DNA of 64,000 nucleotides from VAZQ01 sp963827585 (GTDB lineage: Bacteria; Pseudomonadota; Alphaproteobacteria; Rhizobiales; Xanthobacteraceae). Positions 52,002 to 60,273 of this stretch are shown in pieces. Made by a program: the position numbers and the translations under genes. How positions within the stretch are numbered: the first letter of the stretch is position 1; every line of letters starts with the position of its first letter. The notes under the pieces were generated by a model that had not been told where the DNA came from, ran no database searches, and saw only the letters and a list, made by a program, of their open reading frames with translations. Location: positions 62,001 to 126,000 of the forward strand of contig CAWHCK010000049.1 in the NCBI GenBank assembly GCA_963827585.1, written 5' to 3'.

Positions 52002-52116
52002 GTCATCGTCCGCGAAAGCGGATGATCCAGTAATCGCCAAACTGCGTTAAAGGCATCGGTCTCGGCCTCACTGCCCGGTGCATGGGTTACTGGATGCCCG
52101 CTTTCGCGGGCATGAC
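52002..52116. repeat. 115-bp long inverted repeat
   Basis: The left arm (52002-52033) contains GTCATCGTCCGCGAAAGCGG and ends CCAGTAA; the right arm (52087-52116) begins TTACTGGATG and contains CGCTTTCGCGGGCATGAC. Each arm also holds its own small CGCGAAAGCG/CGCTTTCGCG hairpin. A dispersed rhizobial palindrome type rather than a gene part. Confidence 0.7.
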
Positions 52117-52173
52117 AACGGAGAGATCGCGGCAAACCCCGGCAGGTATCCGGTCAAAATACTCGAAGCGAGT

Positions 52174-53008
52174 TCAGAAAAACGCGAGCGTGCGGATCTC
52201 GATGCTCTCGCGCGGGCGCGCGTTGGGCGGCGAGGTCGGGTCCTCGAACGCGGTGTGGGCGGACCAGCGGGCGCGGCCGTCCTTTGCCGAGTCGTACACC
52301 TTGAACACCAGCGCCTCCTCGCGCCGCATGCGCGGCAGCCAGTACCACTGGTGCGCGGGGTTGTAGGTGATGGCGTAGGTCTGGCCGACCCGGTTGGGAT
52401 AGCGGCGTTCGTTCACCACGAAATCGTCGGCCGATATGCTGCGCGCATCGCAGATCGCGAGCGGGAAGCTCTCGACCGGGTGACGGATCGGCCGCCACAC
52501 CTGCACGATGGCGAAGCGGCGCTGCAGGAGCTGGTCGGCCTCTTGCGGGCAGGAGATCACGCACGCGCTGCGGGCCCGACCATTCGGTGTAATCGTTGTG
52601 CACGCGGCGCACGACCTCGCGGATCTTGCGCGCCTCGCGTTGCTCGTCATCGGCCGTGCGGAGCGTGTGATCGAACACCACCACGCGTGACGCCCCGCTC
52701 TCCTTCTTCACCAGGGCTTCCATCTCGGGGTAATAGACGCGGCGCACCTGGTCCTCGTCGAAGAAATCGACGACCCCGGTGTCGTGACGGACGAAGCGGA
52801 AGCCGTCGCGGTCGAGCGCGAACGGCTCGGCGTGCAGCCTCGCATTGTGGATGGTCACGCGGCGCGGGTCGACCGTGCCGCCGGTGCGCACGTCCCTCCC
52901 GCCAGGCCCCGCCGTCTCGGTGAACAGTTTCTGGCCATCGTTGACGATGTAGTTGACCGTGGCCTCGATGGCTTCGTTGACGGTTTCACGCTCGATGACG
53001 TCGACCAT
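52174..53008 (-). pseudogene. CmcJ/NvfI-family oxidoreductase, broken by a frameshift
   Basis: The first 150 codons (TVNYIVNDGQKLFTETAGPG, HNARLHAEPFALDRDGFRFV, VVVFDHTLR, RVHNDYTEWSGPQRVRDLLP) match the CmcJ/NvfI/AsaB family of iron/2-oxoglutarate-type oxidoreductases. The rest continues in another frame (QEADQLLQRRFAIVQVWRPI; YPNRVGQTYAITYNPAHQWYW; VYDSAKDGRARWSAHTAFEDP). One extra base near 52545-52552 explains the break. The intact product would be about 277 residues. Real decay and assembly error cannot be separated from sequence alone. Confidence 0.8.
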
Positions 53009-53292
53009 GGACAACTCCTTCGCGCTCGGCTGTTCGAATTTGCGCTCTGCTTCCTCGCTGCCGCGCCTACAATCGGCCGCGGCGGATTCGTACCACCGAT
53101 ATAATTCCACGTTCGGGGGCGGACAACCAGACCGCTGCGACCGCTCGCGGATGTGATGGCACGGAGACCGGATCATCGGCCGGCGGTGCTGCTGCCATGC
53201 CAAAATTGCTCCGTGAGGCCGCGAATGCGGAAAGTTCTTCCACGTGGCCGGCCGCGCACGTGCAGCCCGCACGAATGACAAGGCGGGTCGGG
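53009..53292. other. Intergenic, no gene seen
   Basis: The stretch from the start of the frameshifted oxidoreductase to the terminator at 53293 is about 284 bp and has no supported gene. It should hold that gene's promoter; a possible ribosome-binding site GGAG lies just before 53008. Confidence 0.4.
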
Positions 53293-53322
53293 AAAAAAAG
53301 CCCCGGAGGACGCTCCGGGGCT
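53293..53322 (-). terminator. Rho-independent terminator of the small secreted protein gene
   Basis: A perfect 10-bp stem AGCCCCGGAG/CTCCGGGGCT with loop GACG (53299-53322); on the minus strand six T follow, on the plus strand TTT. It lies 22 bp past the minus-strand gene at 53345 and may work in both directions. Confidence 0.88.
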
Positions 53323-53344
53323 TTTCACACCTGAGAGCTAGGCC

Positions 53345-53548
53345 TCAGTAGCCGCCGTGACGCGAATTGAATTCACGCTCCAGATCGAACTGGACCTGCG
53401 GGTCCGGATCGGAACCGAGATATTCGCCGCCCTGATACACCGAATTGCCCTGCTGCTGCTGTGCGGCGTTATGCGAGGCGGTTCGGGCCAAGGCCGGGGA
53501 GGCGATGACGGTGACTGCAAGAAGCGCTGTGGCGATGACGGTCTTCAT
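53345..53548 (-). CDS. Small secreted protein, unknown function
   Basis: 67 residues. The first 21 form a signal peptide (MKTVIATALLAVTVIASPALA), leaving a mature peptide of about 46 residues with a Gln run (QQQQ), YQGGEYLGSDPDPQV and a basic-aromatic end (RHGGY). The YLGSDPDP pattern occurs in short exported proteins of Bradyrhizobium relatives, to my recollection; no function is known. It has its own strong terminator, which supports it as a real gene. Confidence 0.7.
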   Translation of the reverse strand: MKTVIATALLAVTVIASPALARTASHNAAQQQQGNSVYQGGEYLGSDPDPQVQFDLEREFNSRHGGY

Positions 53549-53873
53549 GACACATCTCCATGGTTTGAGAGGTTTGAGTTGACGGACGCCCGTTTCCGGG
53601 CGCAGTGGCTGGGAAGTAGTTGCTGGACGTCAGAAAAACTTGATCGGCTTTGCGTGGACTTATTGGGAATTGCGTTGATCACCACCACATCGATAGGGCG
53701 TCGGACATGCAGATCACTGGGGCGTGAACAGCCGTGGCAGGCGATGAGCCGATTTGCGCAAGACTGAAAGCAACGTCGCAAGATCCTCCAAGCCCGCTGG
53801 AGCGCCTTGCACGAAATAAGACCACCACCGGAGGGTTCCCAGCAGAGAGGAACTGTGCACAAGGAGAACGACA
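53549..53873. other. Divergent promoter region between two small secreted protein genes
   Basis: About 325 bp without a gene. It must carry promoters for both divergent genes. A strong ribosome-binding site (AAGGAGAACG) precedes the plus-strand gene; -35 and -10 boxes could not be assigned safely. Confidence 0.4.
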
Positions 53874-54086
53874 ATGCTTACCAAGACCAAGATGGCTCTC
53901 GCCGCTCTGCTTGTCCTTGCCTCTGCGTCAGCGGTCTTGGCCCAGAGCAGCCGCGGGACCCATCATCGTGGCCCAGCTGCCGGGGGCAGGACGGCACCGA
54001 CTTCGTTCGAACAGCAAAAGCCTGCCGTGAAGCCATTCACGGCCGAGGAGAAGGCTTGGTTCGACCGCGCGAGCCGGGTCTTCTGA
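53874..54086 (+). CDS. Small secreted protein, unknown function
   Basis: 70 residues. Signal peptide about residues 1-23 (MALAALLVLASASAVLAQ core, cleavage after VLA). The mature part is short, Gly/His-rich at first (SRGTHHRGPAAGG), then KPFTAEEKAWFDRASRVF, a C-terminal pattern that recurs in small exported rhizobial proteins. AAGGAG at a good distance supports the start. Function unknown; it is not homologous to the divergent neighbour. Confidence 0.7.
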   Translation: MLTKTKMALAALLVLASASAVLAQSSRGTHHRGPAAGGRTAPTSFEQQKPAVKPFTAEEKAWFDRASRVF

Positions 54087-54135
54087 TCCGGTTGCCGCCA
54101 CATCGGCTTCGCCGAGGCGAAGGCCAACGAACGAT

Positions 54136-54885
54136 CTAGATCACGCGCTCGCGCGCCACGGCGCGGCAATCCATCTCATATTCGAGCTCGCGCACCGGCG
54201 GCCGGGCATAGTGCCAGGTCAGCCCGGAACGCGCCGACCCGCGCCGCACGATCTCGTCGGCGAGGAACGGGTGCAGATCGTGCACGGTATAGACCTGCGT
54301 CGCCGTGGTGTCGGCCCAGCGAAACCCCAGCGCCGCCAGCCGCCGCTCCATCTCGCCCAGCACGTAGCGCGCCTTTTCTCGCATGGCGTCCGGGCTCGTT
54401 TCGCCGTGCCGGATGGTGCGTTCGCTGTAGCTCGCGCCGCCCTCTCTGGCCTCGGCGCTGCCCGCAATCACCACGCTCGGCGCGGCCTCGGCCGCCGCGA
54501 TCGTGAACGAGAAGGCATGGAACGAGGGCTCGGCCGGCGGATCGATCTCCGGGCACACATTGCTGCGCGCCACCGGGTTGACCTTGCCGTCGAACAGGCC
54601 CCACTTTTCGAGCGTGACCACATAGATCTCGTTGAAGGCGCGAAAACCCTGCTCGGTGAACGGCGCCGGCGAGCGCAACTCGCAGGCACAGAACGACGTC
54701 AGCGGACGGTCGGCTGCGGCGATGATGCGCTCGATCTGCTCGAAGCCGCGCGCCAGCGGCACCGGCGCGCGGAAGCGCACGCGCTGGATCTCATGGCCGG
54801 GCAGGGCAGCGGCGCCGGCCGAATACTGGAACACGCTCGGGATGAAGCGGTAGCCGCCCGCGGGAAAATCGACTGGCTCGGCCAT
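54136..54885 (-). CDS. CnbZ-like protein (possible amino-muconate deaminase, RidA-related)
   Basis: 249 residues. The N-terminal FPAGGYRFIPSVFQYSAGAAALPG and the central FCACELRSPAPFTEQGFRAFN resemble proteins annotated as 2-amino-5-chloromuconate deaminase (CnbZ). The C-terminal half, with ADTTATQVYTVHDLHPFL, looks RidA-like. Assignment to that reaction rests on recalled family similarity, not on known catalytic residues. It lies alone between a secreted-protein gene and a repeat copy. Confidence 0.6.
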   Translation of the reverse strand: MAEPVDFPAGGYRFIPSVFQYSAGAAALPGHEIQRVRFRAPVPLARGFEQIERIIAAADRPLTSFCACELRSPAPFTEQGFRAFNEIYVVTLEKWGLFDGKVNPVARSNVCPEIDPPAEPSFHAFSFTIAAAEAAPSVVIAGSAEAREGGASYSERTIRHGETSPDAMREKARYVLGEMERRLAALGFRWADTTATQVYTVHDLHPFLADEIVRRGSARSGLTWHYARPPVRELEYEMDCRAVARERVI

Positions 54886-54921
54886 GCTGTGGTCTCCCCG
54901 CTGTCATCGCATCGATAGCCC

Positions 54922-55077
54922 GTAGGATGGGTTGAGCGCCAGCGAAACCCATCGAGCGCGAGCATTATATCGGCCGAGAGATGATGGGTATCGCCGTAGC
55001 CCGCCTTAAGGGCGTTGACGCCCGTCTTCGCGGGCTATGGACGGGCGTAAACGCCCCGAAGGCTCAACCCATCCTAC
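54922..55077. repeat. GTAGGATGGG dispersed repeat, copy C (156 bp), left of hicAB
   Basis: Begins GTAGGATGGGTTGAGCGCC and ends GGCTCAACCCATCCTAC. Same length, orientation and nearly the same sequence as copy D (55774-55929). The inside holds GGGCGTTGACGCCC and GGGCGTAAACGCC hairpins. Confidence 0.9.
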
Positions 55078-55100
55078 GAGCTCTATAGTGCGCCGACTCT

Positions 55101-55132
55101 CCACACTTCTGTTGACTTACACAGATGTGTGG
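55101..55132 (+). promoter_or_regulatory. Inverted repeat just before hicA, probable HicB operator
   Basis: Arms CCACACTTCTGT (55101-55112) and ACAGATGTGTGG (55121-55132) match at 11 of 12 positions with an 8-bp spacer. The dyad lies 14 bp before the hicA start codon. Antitoxin-bound dyads in this position are the norm for toxin-antitoxin operons. Confidence 0.65.
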
Positions 55133-55146
55133 AGCGGTCTATATTC

Positions 55147-55335
55147 ATGAGAGCGCAGGAACTAAAGAAACTGCTGGCGGAGAAGGGTTGCACCTTCGAG
55201 ACCCATAAGGGCGGTAGCGGGCATCTGACCGTCCGTCGCGGCGACCGCAAGACCCAGCTTCCGATGCATGGCGGCCGCAAGGAACTCGGTACTGGCCTGG
55301 TCAACAAGATCCTCAAGGACCTGGGATTGAAATGA
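55147..55335 (+). CDS. hicA: HicA-family mRNA interferase toxin
   Basis: 62 residues, typical HicA size. The double-stranded-RNA-binding-like fold is shown by ELKKLLAEKGCTFETHKGGSGHLTVRRG, with the catalytic histidine H26 in GGSGH, and by LPMHGGRKELGTGLVNKILKDLGL. It cleaves mRNA when not bound by HicB. The start at 55147 was preferred over one six codons upstream, which would run into the operator. It overlaps hicB by 4 bp. Confidence 0.93.
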   Translation: MRAQELKKLLAEKGCTFETHKGGSGHLTVRRGDRKTQLPMHGGRKELGTGLVNKILKDLGLK

Positions 55336-55763
55336 TGCTGCGTTATCCGATCAAACTCGAACGAGATGACAACGGCACGCTGCTCGTCACCTGCCCCGCG
55401 CTCCCCGAGGTTACGACCTTCGGAGAGGACAAGGCAGAGGCAATGCGCCATGCCGCCGATGCGATCGAGGAAGCTTTGGCGGCGCGCATTGCGGACGGAA
55501 CGGAGATTCCACCACCTACGCGCGCTGCAAAACACGATTGCGTGGTGGAATTGCCTCTGATGATGACATTGAAGACGTCGCTTTATTGCTCATTGCGCGA
55601 GGATGGCATCACCCGAGCGGAGCTAAGCCGACGCCTGAAATGGAACCGGGAATCGGTCGATCGCCTGTTCCGTCTCGACCACGCGTCGCGGCTCGAGCAG
55701 ATCGAGGCGGCATTTCACGCGCTCGGCCGAAAGGTCAATGTCTCGGTCGAGGAACACGCGTAG
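55332..55763 (+). CDS. hicB: HicB-family antitoxin
   Basis: 143 residues. The N-terminal partial RNase H-like domain (YPIKLERDDNGTLLVTCPALPEV, EAMRHAADAIEEAL) neutralises HicA; the C-terminal helix-turn-helix (GITRAELSRRLKWNRESVDRLF) should bind the operator at 55101-55132. The gene order toxin-antitoxin is the usual one for hic. Both genes sit exactly between two copies of a 156-bp repeat. Confidence 0.93.
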   Translation: MMLRYPIKLERDDNGTLLVTCPALPEVTTFGEDKAEAMRHAADAIEEALAARIADGTEIPPPTRAAKHDCVVELPLMMTLKTSLYCSLREDGITRAELSRRLKWNRESVDRLFRLDHASRLEQIEAAFHALGRKVNVSVEEHA

Positions 55764-55773
55764 CCCGTAGCCT

Positions 55774-55929
55774 GTAGGATGTGTTGAGCGCCAGCGAAAC
55801 CCATCAATCGAGAGTATTATGTCGGCCGAGAGATGATGGGTGTCGCCATAGCCCGCCTCAAGGGCGTTGACGCCCGTCTTCGCGGGCTATGGACGGGCGT
55901 AAACGCCCTTAAGGCTCAACCCATTCTAC
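55774..55929. repeat. GTAGGATGGG dispersed repeat, copy D (156 bp), right of hicAB
   Basis: Begins GTAGGATGTGTTGAGCGCC and ends GGCTCAACCCATTCTAC; differs from copy C at a handful of positions. It starts 10 bp after the hicB stop and ends 6 bp before the next gene's stop. Confidence 0.9.
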
Positions 55930-55935
55930 GACGCA

Positions 55936-56812
55936 TCAGAAGCGCGGCTTAAATCCCTTGCTGGTGGCTTCTATGTAGCCCGCGAACGGCGCCCCCACGT
56001 GGCCGGGCAAGACCAGCGCCCCGGTCGACGCGCAAAGGTCGAGCACCCTGCGGCGGCTGGTGCGCGCCTGTTCGACGTCCGAGTTCTTCGGAAAATTCCA
56101 GTGCGGGTAATACACCTGCAGGAGATGATGGAACACGTCGCCGATGAAGACGGCCTGCGCGCCCGCGCTGTCGAGCTTGAACACGACATGGCCGGCGGAA
56201 TGGCCCGGCGCCGGAAGGATGTCGATATGCTCGTTGAGACGGTGCGGCCCGGTGACGAGGTCCGCGCGCCCGGCTTCGACGATCGGGACCACGCATTCGC
56301 GGAAGGTGCCCGAACTCCGCCGGAGGAAGCGCGGGATCGGCGTCCAGGCGCTGGTAGTATTCGAAGTCGGGCTTGGAGAACACGTAGCGGGCATTCGGAA
56401 AGGTCGGCACCCAGCGGCCGTCGCGAAGCTGCGTGTTCCAACCGACATGATCGTGGTGCAGGTGCGTGCACATGACGAGATCGATCTCGTCGGCGCGCGC
56501 CCCGGCGGCCGCGAGCCGCTCCAGATAGGGCAGGTCGAGCATGTTCCAGAACGGCCGCGCGGGCTTCGACTTGTGATTGCCGCAGCAGGTGTCGATCAGG
56601 ATGTTCTGCCCGCCGATCTGCAACAGCCAGCTGTGCACGCTGATCTTGAGCAAGCCGCTGGCGGCGTCGTAGTGGTGCGGCGCGAGCCAGTGGGCGTGCG
56701 CGGCCAGCGTCGCATCGCTCCATTCCGGAAAGATATCGGCCGGGCGGAAGGTCGGGCCATAGGTTTCCTCGACCCGCGTGATGGTGGATTGGCCCACCGC
56801 AAAGCTGATCAT
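55936..56812 (-). pseudogene. Metallo-beta-lactamase-fold hydrolase, broken by a frameshift
   Basis: The first part reads GQNILIDTCCGNHKSKPARP and the zinc motif THLHHDHVGWN, both typical of quorum-lactonase-like MBL hydrolases, up to LDADPALPPAEFG. The rest (TFRECVVPIVEAGRADLV, APGHSAGHVVFKLDS, LPGHVGAPFAGYIE) is in another frame. One extra base in the GGGC at about 56307-56312 explains the switch. An intact protein would be about 291 residues. Decay or an assembly error. Confidence 0.82.
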
Positions 56813-56846
56813 GTGCTTGGTCCCCCCGCGGCCGCCGACGGTTGTC

Positions 56847-57839
56847 CTACTTCGGCAGGAAGTCGTTGGTGAAGGTGGTCGGGAAATCGACCGCCGAAGG
56901 CCCCTCCGGCTGCAGGTAGGCAAAGGTCGCCCGCGCCTGCTGCTCGCTGATGCGGCCGTTCGAGGTCCAGATCTGGCTGACCGTCTCGTAGGCCTGCTCG
57001 TTGGTTTCCGGCGCCATGTTCGGATATTCCTTCGCCATCAGCGCCTTGCCGCGCTTCGGATCGGTCTTGAGGATCGCCGTTGCCTCGGTGAAGACGCGCG
57101 CGACCTTGCGCAACAGTTCCGGCTTGTCCCTGATGAGATCGGGATGCGTCGCGAGCACGATGAACAGGATATCGCGAAACTCGGGGATGTCCCCGCTCAT
57201 CATGTTGAGATAGATCTTTCCCTTGCCGGCCTGCTGGACCAGCACGCCCGCCGGCTCGAACGGCAGCGCCGCGTCGATCAGGTCGCGCTGGAAGGCGGCG
57301 ACATAGGCCGGCGCTTCGGCGCCGAGATAGACGCTGCTGATGTCGCCGGGGAGCGTGAGACCGTATTTCCTTGCCAGCACGCCGAGCATTTTTTCGCCCG
57401 AGCCGTTCGCCGACGGCATCGCCACGCGTTGACCCTTGAGACGCTTGATCTTCTCTTCGATACCGAGCTTCTCGGCGCCCGCCAGGAGCTTCTCGCTGGC
57501 GATGACGTTGTTCACCGGCCGGTTGCAAAGGTTGTAGATGCCGACCACCCGCTTGCCTTGGACGGCGGCGGTGAGGATGTGCTCGTAGCTCACGAGGCTG
57601 ATGTCGGCCTGCTTGGTGAGCGCCGCCTGCAGCGCGAGCGCGCCGCCCTGGACGTAGGAAATGTCGGGCTCGAGCCCGTGCTTCTCGAACAGCTTCTCCT
57701 GCTTGGCGATATAGAGCGCCCCGGAATAGTAGCCGTGGCCGATATTGGTGATCTTCACCGGCTCGGCGCCGGCCGACCACGACAGGCTCCCCGCCAGCGC
57801 GGTGCCGACGGCGATGGCCGCAATGCTGATCATCCTCAT
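56847..57839 (-). CDS. ABC transporter substrate-binding protein, nitrate/taurine type
   Basis: 330 residues with signal peptide (AIAVGTALAGSLSWSAGA). SsuA/THI5-like fold: KITNIGHGYYSGALYIAKQEKLFEKHG in pieces, GGALALQAALTKQADISLVS and SANGSGEKMLGVLARKYGL. It is not closely related to the tandem pair at 49743-51769. It follows the permease and ATPase genes on the same strand; this order (ATPase, permease, binding protein) differs from the other importer. Confidence 0.9.
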   Translation of the reverse strand: MRMISIAAIAVGTALAGSLSWSAGAEPVKITNIGHGYYSGALYIAKQEKLFEKHGLEPDISYVQGGALALQAALTKQADISLVSYEHILTAAVQGKRVVGIYNLCNRPVNNVIASEKLLAGAEKLGIEEKIKRLKGQRVAMPSANGSGEKMLGVLARKYGLTLPGDISSVYLGAEAPAYVAAFQRDLIDAALPFEPAGVLVQQAGKGKIYLNMMSGDIPEFRDILFIVLATHPDLIRDKPELLRKVARVFTEATAILKTDPKRGKALMAKEYPNMAPETNEQAYETVSQIWTSNGRISEQQARATFAYLQPEGPSAVDFPTTFTNDFLPK

Positions 57840-57865
57840 GGCGTGTTCCTCCGATGTTTCCTGCG

Positions 57866-58702
57866 TCAGCGGCTGACCATGCGCCAGCGCTCCATTCGAT
57901 GTTGCACGGCCTCGACCAGGAAATTGAGCGCCACCGCGAGCAATGCGATCACGAGCAGGACCGCAAAGACGCCCGCCGAATCGAATTGCGATCCGGAGAA
58001 CTGCACGAGGTAGCCGAGCCCGCGATTGGCGGCGATCATCTCGCCCAGCACCGCGCCGATCAATGCATACGGCACGGAGATCTTAAGTCCCGCAAACACC
58101 CACGACATCGCCGAGGGGATGATGACCTTGGCGATGACCTGCGCCCGGGTGGCGCGCATCAGCCGCGCCCCATCGATCAGATCCTGGTCGACTTCGCGCA
58201 CGCCGGCGAAGGTGTTGAGGAATACCAGGAACAGCACCAGCACGGCCGCAAGCGCGATCTTCAACTCGAGGCCGAGCCCGAACCACAGCACGAACAGGGG
58301 CGCGAGCGCGACCTTCGGCAAGGCGTTGAGCGCGTTCAGATAGGGATTGAGCAAACGGCTCGCGAGCGGCGAGACGCCGAGCCAGACCCCGAGGATGGCA
58401 CCGCCGACCGCGCCGATGAAGAACCCCATGGCGGTGGCGTAGACGGTGGCCCACAGATGCCGGAACAGCGAACCGTCCATCACCCAGCCCAGCAGGCGGC
58501 GGCCGACATCGATCGGATTGGAGATGAAGAAATTGTCGACCAGCCTGCCCGACGCACCCTGCCAGACCAGGAGCACCGCGAAGCCGAGCGCGATCTGGCA
58601 CAGCACCATGGTGACGCCGCTCATCTCTTGAAGCCGCGCACGGGAGGGCGGTGCGTCGTCCAACGCTGCCGGCTGATCGAGCTTGGTCTCCGGCACGGTC
58701 AT
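57866..58702 (-). CDS. ABC transporter permease, nitrate/taurine type
   Basis: 278 residues with about six helices; coupling motif AKVIIPSAMSWVFAGLKISVPYAL. An N-terminal cytoplasmic tail of about 30 residues precedes the first helix. Its start overlaps the ATPase stop by 4 bp (ATGA). Only one permease gene is present, so the pore is probably a homodimer. Confidence 0.9.
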   Translation of the reverse strand: MTVPETKLDQPAALDDAPPSRARLQEMSGVTMVLCQIALGFAVLLVWQGASGRLVDNFFISNPIDVGRRLLGWVMDGSLFRHLWATVYATAMGFFIGAVGGAILGVWLGVSPLASRLLNPYLNALNALPKVALAPLFVLWFGLGLELKIALAAVLVLFLVFLNTFAGVREVDQDLIDGARLMRATRAQVIAKVIIPSAMSWVFAGLKISVPYALIGAVLGEMIAANRGLGYLVQFSGSQFDSAGVFAVLLVIALLAVALNFLVEAVQHRMERWRMVSR

Positions 58703-59469
58703 ACCCGATCCTCGTGGTATTCCACGCGCAGGCGCTCCCACAGCACGTCGTAATAGGCCTTGAACGCGTTGGTGAAGCGCACGTTCAGCACGTCGCGCGG
58801 GCGCGCAAGCTCGATGCGCTGCTCGAGCGCCACGGTCGCGGGCCTGCGCGTACAGACCAGGACGCGATCGGCCAGCGTAACCGCTTCCATCAGGTCGTGC
58901 GTCACGAACACGACGGTTTGGCCGTTCTCGGCGGCGAGCCGCAGCACCAGATCGTGCATGGCGAGCTTGAGCTGTGCGTCGAGCGCCGCGAACGGCTCGT
59001 CCAGCAAGGCCGTTTCCGCGCCGTAGAGCAGCATGCGCGCCAGGCAGGCGCGCTTTCGCATCCCGCCCGAGAGCTCGGTCGGAAAGCGGTCCTCGAAGCC
59101 ATCGAGACCGACATGCTGGATCACCCGGTCGGCGCGCTCCATGCGCTCGGATCGCGCGACGCCCGCGAGCTCGAGCGGGAACGCGACATTGTCGCGGACG
59201 TTCCGCCACGGCAGCAGATTGTCCTTCTGCGTCATGTATCCGACGTCGGTGTTGACGTCCGCGACCCGCGCCCCCTTGTAGACGATATGGCCACGCGTGG
59301 GCGCGTAGAGGCCGGCGATCATGTTGAGCAGCGTCGACTTGCCGCAACCGCTCGGTCCGATCACGGCGACGATCTCGTGCCGTGCGATGGTCAGGGTGAT
59401 GTCCCGCACGGCGTCGACCACTGCATCGCGCTTGTGAAAGCTCTTCGATACGTGACGGATGTCGATCAT
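58699..59469 (-). CDS. ABC transporter ATPase, nitrate/taurine type
   Basis: 256 residues. Walker A GPSGCGKST at 38-46, signature LSGGMRKRACLAR from 133, Walker B TALLDEPFAAL at about 153-163, H-loop VTHDLMEAV. The start at 59469 (MIDIRHVSKSF) fits the family and lies 11 bp past the SDR stop at 59481, so SDR and importer genes are probably co-transcribed. Confidence 0.92.
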   Translation of the reverse strand: MIDIRHVSKSFHKRDAVVDAVRDITLTIARHEIVAVIGPSGCGKSTLLNMIAGLYAPTRGHIVYKGARVADVNTDVGYMTQKDNLLPWRNVRDNVAFPLELAGVARSERMERADRVIQHVGLDGFEDRFPTELSGGMRKRACLARMLLYGAETALLDEPFAALDAQLKLAMHDLVLRLAAENGQTVVFVTHDLMEAVTLADRVLVCTRRPATVALEQRIELARPRDVLNVRFTNAFKAYYDVLWERLRVEYHEDRV

Positions 59470-59480
59470 GCCGATCGACC

Positions 59481-60263
59481 CTAGAAGATCGAACGTTGAT
59501 GGCCGCCATCGACATCGATATTGGCGCCGCAGATGAATGCGGCGCGGCTCGATGCGAGGAAAGCGACGGCGTTGGCGATATCTTCGGGCGTGCCCCACCG
59601 GCCGAGCGGAACTTCGGCGCCCCAGCGCGTTTCCTGCTGCTCGAGGCTGCGCCCGAAGAAAATCTCGTTATGTAGCGTGAGACCGTCGGTCAGCGGCGTC
59701 CTGATGCGGCTCGGGCACACCGCGTTAACGAGAATATTGCTCGACGCCAGCTCGTCCGATAGCGATTTGACGAAGGCGTGCTGAGCGGCATTGGTGACGG
59801 TCGAGGCGATCGCATTCGCCTGCGGCACCTTGCCGGCCTGCCCGATGATGACGATGAACCGGCCGCCGCCGCGCCGGCGCATATGCGGGGCCACGCAACG
59901 GGCGAGCTCCCAAGGGCCGACGACCTTGGTGCGGAAATGCCGCGCGAGGTCCTCGCTGCCGACCTCCTCGAAGCGGCCAGCCAGGTGGGTGCCCGCATTG
60001 CTCACCACGATGTCGATCTGGCCGAAGGCTTCGATGGCATCGTTGACCAGCGCGGCGACCTCAGCCGGCTTGCAGATATCGGCACCAAATCCCTGCGCCT
60101 TGACGGACGTGAGAGCGGCAAGCGCGGCGTCGAGCCTCCCCTTGTCTCGTCCGCACACGGCGATGCTGCATCCCTCCGCACCCAGGCGCCGCGCGATGGC
60201 GAGGCCGATGCCGCTGCTGCCGCCGGTAATCAGCGCGGTCTTGCCGGAAAGACCGAGGTCCAT
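59481..60263 (-). CDS. Short-chain dehydrogenase/reductase (1)
   Basis: 260 residues, classical SDR. Cofactor motif TGGSSGIGLAIA, structural NAG in SNAGTH. The usual YxxxK active site is not present as such: the expected region reads TVTNAAQHAFVKSLSDEL, with Gln-His in place of Tyr-Ala and K kept. The same change is less clear in the next gene. It was probably duplicated from its neighbour. GAGGA lies before ATG 60263; an ATG at 60287 would overlap the upstream gene. Confidence 0.85.
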   Translation of the reverse strand: MDLGLSGKTALITGGSSGIGLAIARRLGAEGCSIAVCGRDKGRLDAALAALTSVKAQGFGADICKPAEVAALVNDAIEAFGQIDIVVSNAGTHLAGRFEEVGSEDLARHFRTKVVGPWELARCVAPHMRRRGGGRFIVIIGQAGKVPQANAIASTVTNAAQHAFVKSLSDELASSNILVNAVCPSRIRTPLTDGLTLHNEIFFGRSLEQQETRWGAEVPLGRWGTPEDIANAVAFLASSRAAFICGANIDVDGGHQRSIF

Positions 60264-60273
60264 GCCCGCGTCC

